In this document: positions 27,514 to 40,100 of the stretch, one piece after another
How the letters are laid out: each line of letters starts with the position of its first letter
Numbering within the stretch: the first letter of the stretch is position 1
Translations under genes and position numbers: made by a program
Notes under the pieces: generated by a model
The model's database searches: none
Told to the model about the DNA's origin: nothing
The model's input: only the letters and a program-made list of their open reading frames with translations
Source: Ifrita kowaldi
Lineage: Eukaryota; Chordata; Aves; Passeriformes; Cinclosomatidae
Length of the DNA: 64,000 nt
Reading direction: 5' to 3'
Assembly (NCBI GenBank): GCA_013398055.1
Contig: VZRS01002399.1
Coordinates: 245-64,244 of the forward strand

Positions 27514-27514
27514 N
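27514..27514. other. Single ambiguous base (N), apparent contig join
   Basis: The only N in the window. It sits exactly between two 170-bp direct repeats, as expected where two overlapping contig ends were placed end to end with a nominal gap. Confidence 0.85.
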
Positions 27515-27684
27515 TGAGGGGCTGTGAGAGCCCTAAAGGGGTTTTCTCCCTTTTTTTTTTTTTTTCAATATTGGATTTTATTTTCTATAGCTGCTATTTT
27601 GGGTTGGCCTTGGCTCACGTGTAGGGAACTGGCCAGAGGACTGCTCTGACTAATGCTGACTCTGTTCCCAGGGGACCTGCTAAG
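27515..27684 (+). repeat. 170-bp direct duplication, copy 2 (starts after the N)
   Basis: Repeats copy 1 at an offset of 171 bases, with 134 identical positions from 27551 to 27684, including the full 15-T run. Differences cluster just 5' of that homopolymer (about 27519-27550), which is where read errors accumulate. Confidence 0.9.
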
Positions 27685-29590
27685 GGTCACCAGAGCACAG
27701 CCTTCATCGGTGTCCCCATCATCCTCACTGGTTATTAGTCTGGTTTAGGGCTGCAGTGGGACAGCTCCACTTCCTAATCCTTGGAACAAAGTTTTGGAAG
27801 TAAAATATCTTTATTTTCATTTTACAATCATAAAATTTACTCTTTTTTTATCTGTTATTTCATGCTTCCCAATTTAAAATATGCTTAGACCATAAAATCC
27901 CCTCTCATTTCATAGAGAAGCAAATTCATTTCTCCAGCTACTGCCTGAATATAATGAAAAAAATCCATAACCCACAGATTAATGTGTTTGAATTGGTCAG
28001 CAGAGAGTCTGACCTCAGTAATTTCACTCTAGATTTAAGTCTAACTGGACTAAATTGTACATTAAAGTGAGCCAAAAGTCCTGTTTCTTTGAACTAAAAT
28101 TTTCAATCTTTCCCAGAATCCTTATACATCGTTTCAAATGTTGTAGGGGTTGCTGTGTAGGCTGGACACCAAACAGTGGGGGTGAAGTTAAGCCACTTGT
28201 CATGCAAGGCGCAGAGTGACTCGATGCTTTTGTACAAAACGTCACACGAAGTTCCTTTGCTCAGTTTCCTCGTGCTGGTGCCCCTGGTGCTGTGAGTAAT
28301 TTGTATGCTCTGATGCTCATGCCTGGGCACTCTCTTTGGCAAGAGCCAGCTGGGACACTTTGGGACTTTATGTGCCAAGGTGTGAAAAGCAAGTCCAGTC
28401 TTCAAAATAATTCCTGGTTTCTGATGAGTGTTGTTGGATAGTACTGGATGTGCTAAGAAGCTAAAATATTTGAAGGGATTTCAAAAGATGACAGAAGTTG
28501 TAAAGATTTTGTCCTTTCCCTGCTGGAAATTAGTGTTTGCAAATTGCTTTTTACACATGAAATGAGAGAATTATCCTTAGTCAAAATAGCAACTTAAAGG
28601 AAATTACTGATAGAGTGCAATGAGATTTATTGCTATGAGAATAATGACAGCTTTCTGTGCCTGATAGTTTCTCCGTTAGAGATGATAAAAATAATGTTAT
28701 CTGGGAAAAGCTGGGTTATCTGCCAACACCCCTCTAGTAATACAGTCGAATAAAGTAGCTTGGATCAATTTACCAAGCTGTTTTCATAGAGATGTTAATG
28801 TTGCAGTCAAGGAGGAAACCTCACGGGAAAAAAAGATGAAACTTTGGACCTTAAGTCCCCTCTTAGTGACTACTTAGATGAAAACTGCCTCAATTCACAG
28901 CAGTCTGGGCTCATTCCTCTCCTGAGTTTTACGGAGAGCTTTAACTTAATTGGCCATTTTCATTCTACAAGCATGTCTTCAGTGTAAGCTTTATAATTCA
29001 GCATGTTATAATTTTAAGTTAACTGAGAGTGGTTCAAAAGCAAGAAAATTATACAATATAGCATTTTACATTTACTAAAAACTGTCAAGCTACTGTTGCC
29101 TGTTTCTGCCAATACACATAATCTCTTTACTCCTTTCATACTTATTAAATAAAGAAGAAATAGTTATTTTGCTAACCTTCCCATAGCCGGGCTCTGGCAG
29201 GAGAGGCTGTTTAGTGTGAAAGCTGGCTGTGTGCAGCGCAGTATCTTTACTGGACTTCAGGCCCTTGTCACACTGAACTGCTTTTCTTTACCTTTTTTTT
29301 GGGTTGCACCTTGGAACAGACCCTGCAGATCCTGCCTGCCCTGCAGTATGTGTAATATAGCTCAGGTTTGCTTGGGCTGAAAAGCAACACACAGCAGATT
29401 CTTGACAGCAAAATATTTTTGCTCAGGTAATGGTTTCAGAACTGAATTTGATTTCTAATCGCAGCTTTGTGGGACATCTGTGTAAAGTTTGTGCTAGAAG
29501 TTACCAGAACACAGTGATAATATACAAGTGTATTTCAGCAGTGCCTTTCTTCAATAAATCTGCACTTTTCTCAGCGCTTCAGAGAAACCC

Positions 29591-29682
29591 TGAGCCTTAT
29601 CAGACCCAAACCCTTATCAAATCCTAACCCTAACCCCGATCCAACCCTAGCCCTTATCAAATCCTAACCCTAACCCTTATCA
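29591..29682 (+). repeat. Telomere-like (CCCTAA)-derived degenerate repeat
   Basis: Within ~90 bp there are several CCCTAA-type motifs (CCTAACCCTAACCC twice, and CAACCCTAGCCC) mixed with CCCTTATCA motifs. A unit beginning CCCTTATCAAATCCTAACCC occurs at 29611 and again at 29651, giving a 40-bp period. Partial units flank it (CCTTATCAG near 29595 and 29676). It is an interstitial telomere-like or short satellite block. It is too short and mixed to be a true telomere end. Confidence 0.7.
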
Positions 29683-31943
29683 GCGAACTCCAGCCTTCTG
29701 GTGCATTGCTAAGCATGGCCAATCTCACAGAGAGCCCAGTGGTGCTCAGTGGTTCTATACAGCCTTGAATCATAGTCTGCACCGAGATTGATTACTGGCA
29801 CTGCATGTAAAGTCCCCGTTCTGATTCTTCTGATTCTGAGCACAGACTCTGACAGAAATGCTGTATCCTTTAGTCAAAGAATATGGTTATGTGAAGCACG
29901 TCTTTGAGGTAGGGTTTTTAAACTGACTTTGTACATCATTAGTTTTACGTTCCGTATAATAAGCTCTGTTCTAGATTAATCCCTAAAGGCCAAATATTAT
30001 TGCTGTTACATAGACCCAATGTTCTTTTTATAATTGGAAAGTTTCCTCAAGGAGAAGACAGTTTTGCAACATTCATATTAGCTCTTCCAAAGAAGAAATC
30101 TGCCCACAAAGACGCTTATCTTGTGAACTTTTAGCTGTGTTCTTTTTTTTTATTTTTTTTTTATTCTATTGTTCCAGTAGAATGCAGCTGTTTCAGTGGG
30201 TGGAAAGTGATGATGTGTCCACAGAATGAGAAATGGTGCTGAAGGTCCTAGCCACTGGTTTCAACTAAGGAAGTGGACACAAGCCAATGGAGGGTTTATG
30301 TAACTTCATCTCCTTTTCTACTCAGTACTAATCCCTTCCTTTGTGATGTATGGTATTTAGAAAGTTTTTAAAACTTTTTTTAATGCTGGTATAAATTTAT
30401 GGATAGAGAGTATAACTGCCTGGTTTATTTGACTAACAGTTTATAGAAACCAGAAACAGTAAGCTCTGTCACTCAGCATGAAATATTCCAGTTCTGAGAA
30501 AACCAGTTGCTCCTTTTCTTTAACAACTAAGCAGTTATCCAGTCCTGCTTTTCAGGAACACCCAAAACTTGTCCTCAACCTCATCGCTGTTTGGAATATA
30601 AAAAGAGTGTAAGACTGAGCCTGGAGCTGGTGAATTTTCCCTTGTAGTATCTGTGCTTTCATGTATGTAGATTTACCCAAGTTCAGCTAAATTCTACTTG
30701 TTGTGACACTAGTTCAAATCCCAGTTAACTCCAGGAATCTTGTTCAGGATTTATACTAGTTTCCCTGAAGGAATAAATTGGTCCAATATTACCACAATCA
30801 AAAAGGGAAAAAAAAAAACCTCACACCAAAACCTAACTTGAATATTAAAATCTAATGTCATTGCATTTGTGATTTGAAAGGATAAATCACATAGAAATAC
30901 ATCCCTCTGAGGGTTCAGGTTTTTTGGCCAAGTGTTTATTTCTTGGTTTTAGGATTTTTGTCCAACATGTGGTTAATTTGCTGGCCCATTCCTGAAGATG
31001 TAAGGCTTCCCATTACAGATAACCTGGGGTTTAGAAGCCATAATTTTGCAAAGGCTATGTTTTAATCTGCATGCCTTTCCCCTGCCAAATCTTTCCCTCA
31101 CGCCTATGTGGTCTGACTTGAGTCCAGAAAAAAAATCAGAGTTGTATTACATGTCTCTTTTTTTCCCCAGAGTTGGCCAGGATACTATTGCTTTTCTCCT
31201 GTGTTACATGGGAGTGTAATAATATCATCCACCACCCTAAAATATCATGTCATTTGTAATCCTGGTGTATAAATCAGGCTTCCCTTCTTATCACTCTTAA
31301 GAAACTTTTTATAAAGAATTGAACCTCCATGGATATGGAAAGAAGCCCCCCCATCTTTTTAACAAACAGATTTGAGATGGTTTATCTGCAATCCTAGAAT
31401 CTGGAAAATTCTCATGTTTATTAAATATAGTAAAATGACTTTCTTTACTCAAATCAACTGGCATTTGAGCCTTCCCAACTTATCTAGGAGTTCTGTACTG
31501 TATTCTGTCAACATTAGGAGTCTTTACTGAGAACGCTTCTGTCCAATTTTTCTTCAAAGGAATGCTTTCTGGAAGACCTTATGATTTTATGCTCGGTATT
31601 TTCCAGTAGACACTCATTGCATAACTCTTCTGCTTTGATGGTAGTGATGCAGGAAGTCGTGATGTAGCCTTGAGGCTCAGCCACTTCCTGCTCTTCCAGG
31701 ATTATGTTCTAAAATGCAACCAGAACTTTCAAATTAGTTTATTATAGGCATCTGTATTCCTTGAGAAAACTCTTTACTTGCTAATTTGCAGGAATTAGGT
31801 AGGCAATAGGAGAAAAAAACATTTCCATGCTCATTTACTGCAACTGGAACAAGGACGTGCTTCAACATAATGACTATCTAGAATTCAAACACATATTTCA
31901 GGTTCTGTTTTTGCAGTCAAGTCATAAATTTGACTTGTAATAA

Positions 31944-32245
31944 CTACTCTTAGCTGCTCACAACTCCTTTCTTACATTGTTGGGTTTGGTTTTGGTGTTT
32001 CTTGTGATTCCATTCACTATTGGTGGAAAAAGCAGGATGGATGCACCTGGAGATAAGAATTTACTTAACGTGCAAATGCACATGGGTAGGTCTACAATGA
32101 TGACTGCTGGAGGAATGATCTTTAGGGATATGAAAGCAGCTAAGTTTTTGTTAACTGAAAATAGCGATTTTATACTTGGAGAGTACCAGTTTATTTCAGT
32201 TGGGCTTCTCAAGAAACATCCATTAATGGAATGAGTGCCAGGCAA
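31944..32245. other. Unidentified island open on both strands
   Basis: On the plus strand, a frame is free of stops from 31944 to the stop ending at 32234. It reads a hydrophobic stretch (LLGLVLVFLVIPF) and then a mixed polar segment rich in Met and charged residues. On the minus strand a frame of about 95 codons covers almost the same bases (31958-32245). The plus frame has no ATG until 32038 (the M of SRMDAPG) and shows no obvious splice partners. I do not recognise either peptide. It may be a fragment of an old retrocopy or transposon, a conserved noncoding block, or chance. Confidence 0.3.
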
Positions 32246-34119
32246 GAGCTAAACTAGATTGGGAAAAAGTTTCATTGGTCATTGTGGAATAGTTTGTATC
32301 TGATAATCCTATTCATACTTAGATGTAATCACATAATCTTGACCTGAATTGAACATATTCTTAGTTTTTATCCAAGAATGCGAGATACTGCAGCAGCGCC
32401 TTGCATCTGACAAGGGAGCCAGTGTAATTTGTGCAGTAATTTGTAACATTTCCATTTTTTTTAGAAAAGCTGTCCTTTTTAAGAACTTTCTGATGACCTC
32501 CTAAGAGCCTTTTCAATGGGAATTATCATGCTTTTGTATAACGTGCAATAGTATTTTATTGTGTATGAGATGGTATAAAATCACTCATTCTTCTCTCAGA
32601 GCTGCCACCAAAATTGGGTTTTGATTGAGAATGAATTACTGTGAGATATGGATAAAAGGTCAATTGATGTGGTCCTGAAATAATTGAGACAACCTTTCTG
32701 AGAGATAAATAGGCAGTTCTATTTCTTTATTTTACTCTTGCAGGAATAACGCAGACGGAATAAGTACAGTTGGTGGCCGAAACAGAATTGTAGATCATTT
32801 CTTGGTGCTCAACTTACACACATTAAACTGTATCCAGCAGAAGTAGAAACTCTGCAGTCAGCTTAAGCCTCCACCAGATCCCACGCTTCCCACTGCTTCC
32901 TGTTAATTAAAACCCAGCAAATGTGCACGTTGTGTTTGGTTACACAGATTCTACGAAGCGTTAAAAAACTTGAAGCATATTAATGGCTTTAAATTTAAAA
33001 CTCATTAGCCATTGCCCTATTGACCAGCTAAATAGAGTTTCTGAGCACTCCTCTGGGCCAGTGCCACTTCATTCTGCTGTGGAAATACAGAAATGTTTGT
33101 TGGCTTAGCTAAAAATGTTTTGGAATGCTGGCAGTATCCTTGGGTGAGATTGCGAGGATGCCTGCTCACTAAAGCAGATCTGGCCCAATTAAAGGTATTG
33201 CCACCCTTTTTTTAGAATGCAAAAGAGTATTTCTTTGTCAAAATGCTTGTTTAAACATGTTTACTGCCAGAAGTTTTTCTTTTTTTATATTTTTATTCGG
33301 TAAATGTGTGTGTGTTTCTGTTGTTAGAACCAGGATTCTGAAAAAGCCCTTTCAGAGCTGAATCTAGCTATAAATTGATAAATACAGCTTCTTTCTCAAA
33401 ATGGTGAGATTTGTAATTCATTGCCTGAATGTTGACCCAATGTTGTGTGAATTGTGACTTCATCAAATGAAACAGGACCACTGAGCATTTTGAAGAGAAA
33501 TTTTGCCATATCAGAGCATTGCCTGTTTCCAGATAAAACTTAACAGTTTCTGATGAAATTTCTTTGAGATCTGATGAGCAGAAGGCTTAAAGTACAATCC
33601 CTGAAACACATATGCAGTGAGAAAGCTATTTTGACATGACACTTTTGAGTAAAATCCTTAGAACACCAGTTTCAAATCGACCTCTCTGATTTTTGACTTG
33701 TACCACTTAAACTTTTCAGTTAACCATCAATCAATCAAAAAAATCAAAAATGTCCGTGTTTTGGACTAAACAATGGATTCTCAATTATCTGAAATTATGA
33801 ATCTTTTATTATTTTCATTACAGGAAGCTCCAGTAATCAGGATCCACAAAAAAGGTTATTTGCAGCAATGCTCTGAAAGGTCTGAATTCTCCTTACCTAG
33901 AACTGACTTATTCTTCTGTCTTTATTTCACGAGCTTTTTGTTTTCAATTCAGTGAGCAATCTGCATGTTGTAAATAAATTCACTGAAGTAGTGCTGAGCT
34001 AAGCAGAGAGAATTATAAATATTCCACTCAAAGAAAACACGAACTGACAAAACACACTCGAGGGACGTTGGCCATGCACGTCCTTATCTTTTCCCGTTCT
34101 TCCCTTTCCATTTCCCTAG

Positions 34120-34253
34120 ATCATAGATGAAGAAGAAACACAGTTCATGAGCAATTGTCCCGTTGCTGTGACTGAGAGCACACCCAGAAGGAGGACACGC
34201 ATCCAGGTGTTTTGGACAGCTCCTCCCACCGGGACAGGCTGTGTGATTCTGAA
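34120..34253 (+). CDS. SPON1: SPON1 coding exon 3: Reeler domain
   Basis: This 134-nt exon encodes residues 111-154 and the first two bases of codon 155 (Lys). The peptide starts IIDEEETQFMSNCPVAVTES and contains the basic turn TPRRRTRIQVFW, then APPTGTGCVIL. All are signature F-spondin Reeler sequences. Cys123 and Cys151 match family cysteines in two separate disulfides (39-123 and 151-177 in this numbering). The acceptor is TTTCCCTAG and the donor is GTAAGT at 34254. It enters in phase 0 and leaves in phase 2. In-frame reading beyond the donor meets a stop at once, which supports the donor choice. Confidence 0.95.
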
Positions 34254-36269
34254 GTAAGTATTTTCACACATGTTAAAGTAAAGCTCAGTTGATGAGTCTA
34301 ATATTTATTGGATCCAATGGAGTTCTTAATTCTTTTTTCTCCTTGGGCACAGCTGACCAAGTTTAGTTCTACTTGCACAGTGAAATGTTGGCGACTCAAA
34401 GCCTAAATATTCAAAAGTAACTCCAAGCCTTCGGTAAGCATCAAGTCAGTAACCCGAATTGAACTTGTTGGCCTTTTGTTTCACATAAAAAATCCAAAAA
34501 TTCTTCATTTTTAGGATCAAAATTGCATCCGTCTGGTGGGTAAACAATATGCTCTTAGGTGAGATGAATAATAGGAATGTTCTGTAGAGTCGTGATTGTC
34601 TAAATGGGTCTTTATCAGTAAAACCAGATCTACTTGTTTAGAGGTGAATGCTTTAATTTTAGAGCTGGTGATCATTTACTGATATTTTACTGTTATTACA
34701 CAATCTCATGTCTAACCATGCTTTTCAAGCGGTTTTTTTAGGTAATTCTATGTAGGTGCACTTTGCCTTAGGGTTGCTTATTGGTCTGTAGAACTAAAGA
34801 GTGCCAGAGAAACGCTGTCCTGTCTCTTAAGGCTTGGTTTGCTGTATTTAATTGGACAAATTGGCCAAATATTCATGGACAATTGGAATTTCTTTGTTTG
34901 CCTTGAATCCATGTCCAGGAGAAGCCTTAAAAATCACTAAAATGTGCCCTGCAGCAGACCAAAATGTTTAAAAGGGGCTTTTCAGTGCAGGGGATAGTGA
35001 CTTTTAGGCTCCTAAGGGAATACTATCACAAAGGTTGTGCTGAAGATAGTTCAGACCAATTCAGGAAAATGTTATTAAAATTGCAATTGATTTCTGGACA
35101 GGCTGTGAAATTGCCACCAGCAAAAATGGTCTGTAGCTGCTTTTCTCTCACCCTGTGCTTCACTTCTTCTCTTGCTGCTGGGCATGAGACAGACACTCTC
35201 CTCTTCCACATCTGTGAGGGTGAACTAGTCCCCACTCTGGCTGTGGAACAGTCTCAAATCTTGGGCAGTGTTCTTCTACTTGCTGCTTCTCAGTTTTAGG
35301 ATAATAATTTTAAGAATCACCTGGTTTAATGTGTACTAAAGCAGCTCAAGAATACACTTACAGTCTTTTCTGAAGCTCAGTACAGACAAGTGTACATCAG
35401 GCTGCAATAAAACCTGTTACAAGTTGTGTTATGTTTAGAGATGGAATTTTTCGAGAGTTCCTTTGGCAATCCGGAAGATTCCTTGAGTGTTGCTGAGCTT
35501 TTTATCAGTAAAGCTCCTTGGTCTTCCCCCTAGGACTGACCCCCTCATAGCTGCATAACCAACATTGCTTGAGGCACTTGCTATTTAAGTAAATTAATAA
35601 TAAGGTGATGATGCTTTATACGGCTTTTTAAAGAGACAAGATTTAAATTTTAATGCAGTAATGATATTCAACAACACAAGTTGATGGATTTTTTTTTTTT
35701 CATTACTGTCCTAATAGAATTGCCATTACAAAAAAAAATATTAACTAAGATCTATACATTTCTCCCTGAAACTCCAACATCTGTGGCTGAAGTCAGTTCA
35801 GGAACCTGCCTGGAGACGTCTTGTCAGAGAAGGAATGTAGTAAAGTACCACCAACTGCAGGATCTTGATAAATGTTTCTTCTCTCTCCTTGCTGCCAGTC
35901 AGGTCATGCTGGATGTTCAACACTGATTTTTTCTGTGAAGTACTCGAATTCTTGCAGAAAAGTCAAGAGAGGCTACAAAATGTAACAGTCAGAACTGCAG
36001 TTCTCTGCACATGAAAGTATGAAATTGCCACTGCCTCAAAGAGTGCACAGAGTGAACCAGTGCCTTACAACCCTCTCAGGCTGCTGGATATGCATCAGTA
36101 GTGCCAACAAAACACTCAAGTACCAGTAAAGAGCTGGATTAGCTGACTGGTACCAGTTCTCATAATCCATTTGGGAAAATAAAAGGGCAGCTTGGAAGTG
36201 TAGGTTCCAGGAAAATGAAAAATTTTGGTGTTAGGACCACCTATTTAGAGTGTGTTGTGGGTGTCTTTG

Positions 36270-36282
36270 GTGTGTGTGTGTG
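36270..36282. repeat. Short (TG)n run
   Basis: About six TG units between GGTGTCTTTGG and CTGCTG. Simple sequence only. Confidence 0.6.
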
Positions 36283-37108
36283 CTGCTGAAAAATGAAAGG
36301 AAGTTGTTAAGTACCTTTCAGGGAAAATTAGATGGGAAATACAAGCTTCCTCCCAATGATTGCTCTGTTGACCTCAGAAGGTAACAGCTCCATGCCCAGG
36401 ACTGTTCAAAGAAAGAATGACCAATGTTAAGAGTTGCTGATGCCAGAAATTAACATCATAATGTGGCACTTGTTTGTGCTGCAGTGCAGTCCTCCATGGC
36501 CCCATACGTAGCAATCACTGATGGGGTTTGGGCATTAACAACTTTTACATTTTCTCTTTTGCATGTAAAGATTTGACTCATCTGAATTAGAGTTTGTAGT
36601 CAGCCTTTTTCATAAACCTTATTTATGGTCAGGTCCCATAGAATAGCATGGAAATGCTGAAAATAATTTGGAAATTATTATTGGTATATTATCATTGGAA
36701 ATAATTATTTCTCAATTATTCTAGATGATAAAAGCAAAAGTCTAAAAGCACATATTGTTTTAAAGAGTTAAGTCCAAATGATTAATTGGAAAATTAATGG
36801 AAAAATTCCAAACCCTTGAACTTTAGAGGGAACAAACTCTCTGTATTTTTCTTTCTTCTGTATGTGATGGGAGTGCAAGTATTTAAGTATCAATACATAT
36901 CTGTTTCAATCTTTGCTATGATAACTTGGTTTTAGAATTTCCAAAACAGAATGGCAGCATTTTGGAGCCTGTTCTGGATCACGAGGCTATACCTTTTCAC
37001 TATGCCCTGATCTACTGACTTGAAGATAAAGAAAAGTTAAATGTAGTCACAAGGTGGACATAACTGATCCATAAAAAATTATTACGCTTTAGGTGCCAAA
37101 TAAAGGGA

Positions 37109-37135
37109 TTTTTTTGTTTTTTTGGTTTTTTTTTC
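37109..37135. repeat. T-rich low-complexity tract
   Basis: Runs of T broken by G and GG, like the tracts near 15016 and 55687. No further structure seen. Confidence 0.6.
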
Positions 37136-40100
37136 TAGTGGTATAACTAAGTATGGAGTCTTCCAGGAAGCTTTTCCTGGGCTAGTAGTGAGGTTTGGGA
37201 ACAGCTTTTTGTGAAACCTGGTAGCTTGCTCAGATTTGGGTAGTGACCTTCCCAGCGCTTTCTAGGCATGGTGCATGTGGTCAGTGTGGCTGTGACAAGC
37301 ACAAAATGACACAGACAAATGGGAATCTCTAGTTGTAGGGTTCAGTAGGGGATCCTAAATCATTTGGCATGTGCACACGTGTGTAACGCTAGCTTTCTGG
37401 GTGGCTGCAAAATACAAAGTTTAGGGGAATAAACATATTTGAATTTGACATATTGTCACTACCTTGCTTTCTGAAACATCTCTTTCTGTGAAGACTTAGA
37501 ATTGTGAGAAAAGAAGAAAAGAAGAAAATGGGTTTACGTATTATGTTGTACTGCAATGGTTTCGTTGAGAATAATTCATGCATTTTCTTCATTCCCAACA
37601 AGAGATGACAGTGAAATATCCTAAAGGTTTGAAGCCTTCGGGACTCTACTGAAACTGCCAGCACCAAATATGCTTCTGGGATGCAAACAATAGCTGAGGC
37701 TCCATTTATCCACACACTTAGGCCTGTGCTTGAGTCTCACTGAAGACACCAGATAAAAGACTTTTATTTTACACACTGCTTGGGAGACCTTCAAGCTTTA
37801 ATCCCTCTTTCCTATTTGTCTATTTGGACCTTCCAAGCTGTCATGCTGTGCACAGTCTACTTGTTTCTGTGTTCACAGTGCAACCTCTTTCTCTCCCTGT
37901 TTTCTTTCCCTTGTTTCCTGTGATTGATCGCACACCAACGTGTCACGTGTCAGGATGGGAGGGCCGGGTCATTCCTTCATGTTCTGATAAAAGTTTCTGT
38001 TTTAAAGTCTACTTACTAGGTTTCTGAGCTCTTCAGAATGCATTTGCTTTCCAGGATCTTTGAAAACTTACTGTTAAAACTTTCTTGAGAAAACTTTATT
38101 TTTGCGACCTGCAATTTATACAGACAATAATTACAACAGGCAATGAGCAGTGGCAGAGCCTGGTTGTATTTGTATCATCACATGGAAGTAGAGAAATTTT
38201 CAGGGTTTTGAACCCTGTCTTGGTCAATCTGTTTTAATATTTTGTTGAAGTGAGTGAAAACTGTTTTAACTTTTAAGAAAAACCTTTTTTTCTGCATATA
38301 AACTTTCATGCTTGGTTTAGCATATTCTCCTTTTTATGAAAAATAGAACATTACACATGCATTTTTTTTTAATCTGACAGGTAATATTCAGAGGCTGTGC
38401 TTAATTCTATTAAAAAAAACCTCCAAGTAATGGGGATTTATCTTGTTAAACAAGGCAAGTCTAAAGTATGGGTTTCAAATAGTGATTTGCCCCATTGACT
38501 GAAAAAAGGACAATAAATGTTTATTGAATGCTTCTTAGCAGCGATGGAAAATCACCTCTTTTAGGTTGCTTTGAGCCCCAGGTTTCTAGATTCACCTGGT
38601 TTGTTGTATTCCTCAAGGCAGTGTCTCAGTTTAGTGTGGTACTGAACAGGTGGGTGAAGGTCTGACCCAGGTAACTGGTGGGAAATACAGAGCAAACAGT
38701 TTTCTGCAAGTCTTTTACAATTCTGTGATAGAATACAAGAGTGAAGAAAACTTTGTCAAGTTCTTAGCTTGTCACATATTAAAATTTTATGATAGGGAGA
38801 ATCTGGTTAGTATCCAAACTCAGTAAATCCGTCAGCTGGTGTAGATCTCATGAAGAGTCAAGTACTGTGAGACGGTAATTATCTTTTCCTCCTTTAGCAT
38901 TTGCTGATTTTCACTGAGGCTGAGATTAATTGTTAAATGCAGTAAATGATGGCCACACACAGATACGTTATATTCAATTTACCATTTAGAGAAGAAACCA
39001 GAGTTTGTGATTGGCTCGTGTAATAATTGAATTCTCAGACAGCTCATGTGACTTGTATGGTAAATGTAGCAAAAGTTCCTGCAGACGAGTTATTTATTTC
39101 TGCTATACATATCGTGCTTAAACAACCAACAAATTAAAATCTGGTATCTGTAAATACTGTTCATTACCATTAGTACTTGCAGAAATGCACTGTGTTCATC
39201 ATACTGTCTCTGCTGTTCGTTTCTGGAAATGTGTTCTGAGCCATCTCCAGGGAAATGTTTTATAGTTTCTGAGGAAAACTGTGGAGCTTCTTGTTTGCCT
39301 GAATATGTAATTATCTTCATGATTTTAATTATACTGGGTCCTATTTGCATGTAATCAGCGAGCAGAGGAATTTTAAAGAATTGCAGCCGTCTAAATAAAA
39401 ACTATGGCATATTTAGGGTATATCAAGCATGTTTTGGCAAAACCTTTTAGACAGTTGGGCTGCTGGAGCAAAGCTGTCATATCTGTGAGGACAACTTCAG
39501 TTCTATTCCATGGGTCTAGGCCTTGGATATAACACTCAATTTCCAACCTCCATTGGGTTCTGACTGTCCTCTTGCACTCAAGCTTCAAAGCTCTGAGGGC
39601 AAATGAACTCCAGTTAGAGCTTTTTGAACATTTACCATTGGATTTCTTGTAACTTCAAGCATTCTGTTCATTCAGGTCACTTGGCCTGTCACTCCGAGTA
39701 AACACTGTGCTGAAATGCTTTGTTGGAGAGACTAAAAGAAGAACCAAATGTCATAAAACCTCAGGAGTTCATAACTACATATACATCCTGAAACTGTCTT
39801 GGTAGGCAGCCAGATTTCTTCTCTGCACTCAAAACTCACCATGAGACCCCTGGGCCAGAAACAGAGCATGAGGCACCTGGATAACAAGGCTCAGAATCCA
39901 CAAGAGCAGCTCTGTGGTGTGCAAATTAATGTGTGACCAAGTCTTTAACACTGCATTAGGAGGAGTGTTTATGAGGAATGCCAAACTGAGGTGTTCAGAG
40001 TAAAAATGTATTTCAGAATTAATCTCTCTCGCTATAAGTGTTGTTATTGTGATTCCCACAAAACCAATATTGCATAAATTTGCCTCTAACAGAAAGAAGT

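Larger units (their letters stand above)
6953..34119 (+). other. SPON1: SPON1 intron 2 (27167 bp)
   Basis: The largest intron in the window. It is AT-rich and mostly unique-looking sequence. Recognised items are a T/G-rich tract (15016-15078), CR1 fragments (about 16228-16354, 21142-21330 and 21345-21382), a (GT) run (25051-25066), a 170-bp direct duplication around an N (27344-27684), a telomere-like repeat (29591-29682) and an island open on both strands (31944-32245). The blocks 6953-15000, 16400-21100, 21400-27300 and 32300-34100 hold no gene that I can support. The ends are GTGAGA and TTTCCCTAG. Confidence 0.85.
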
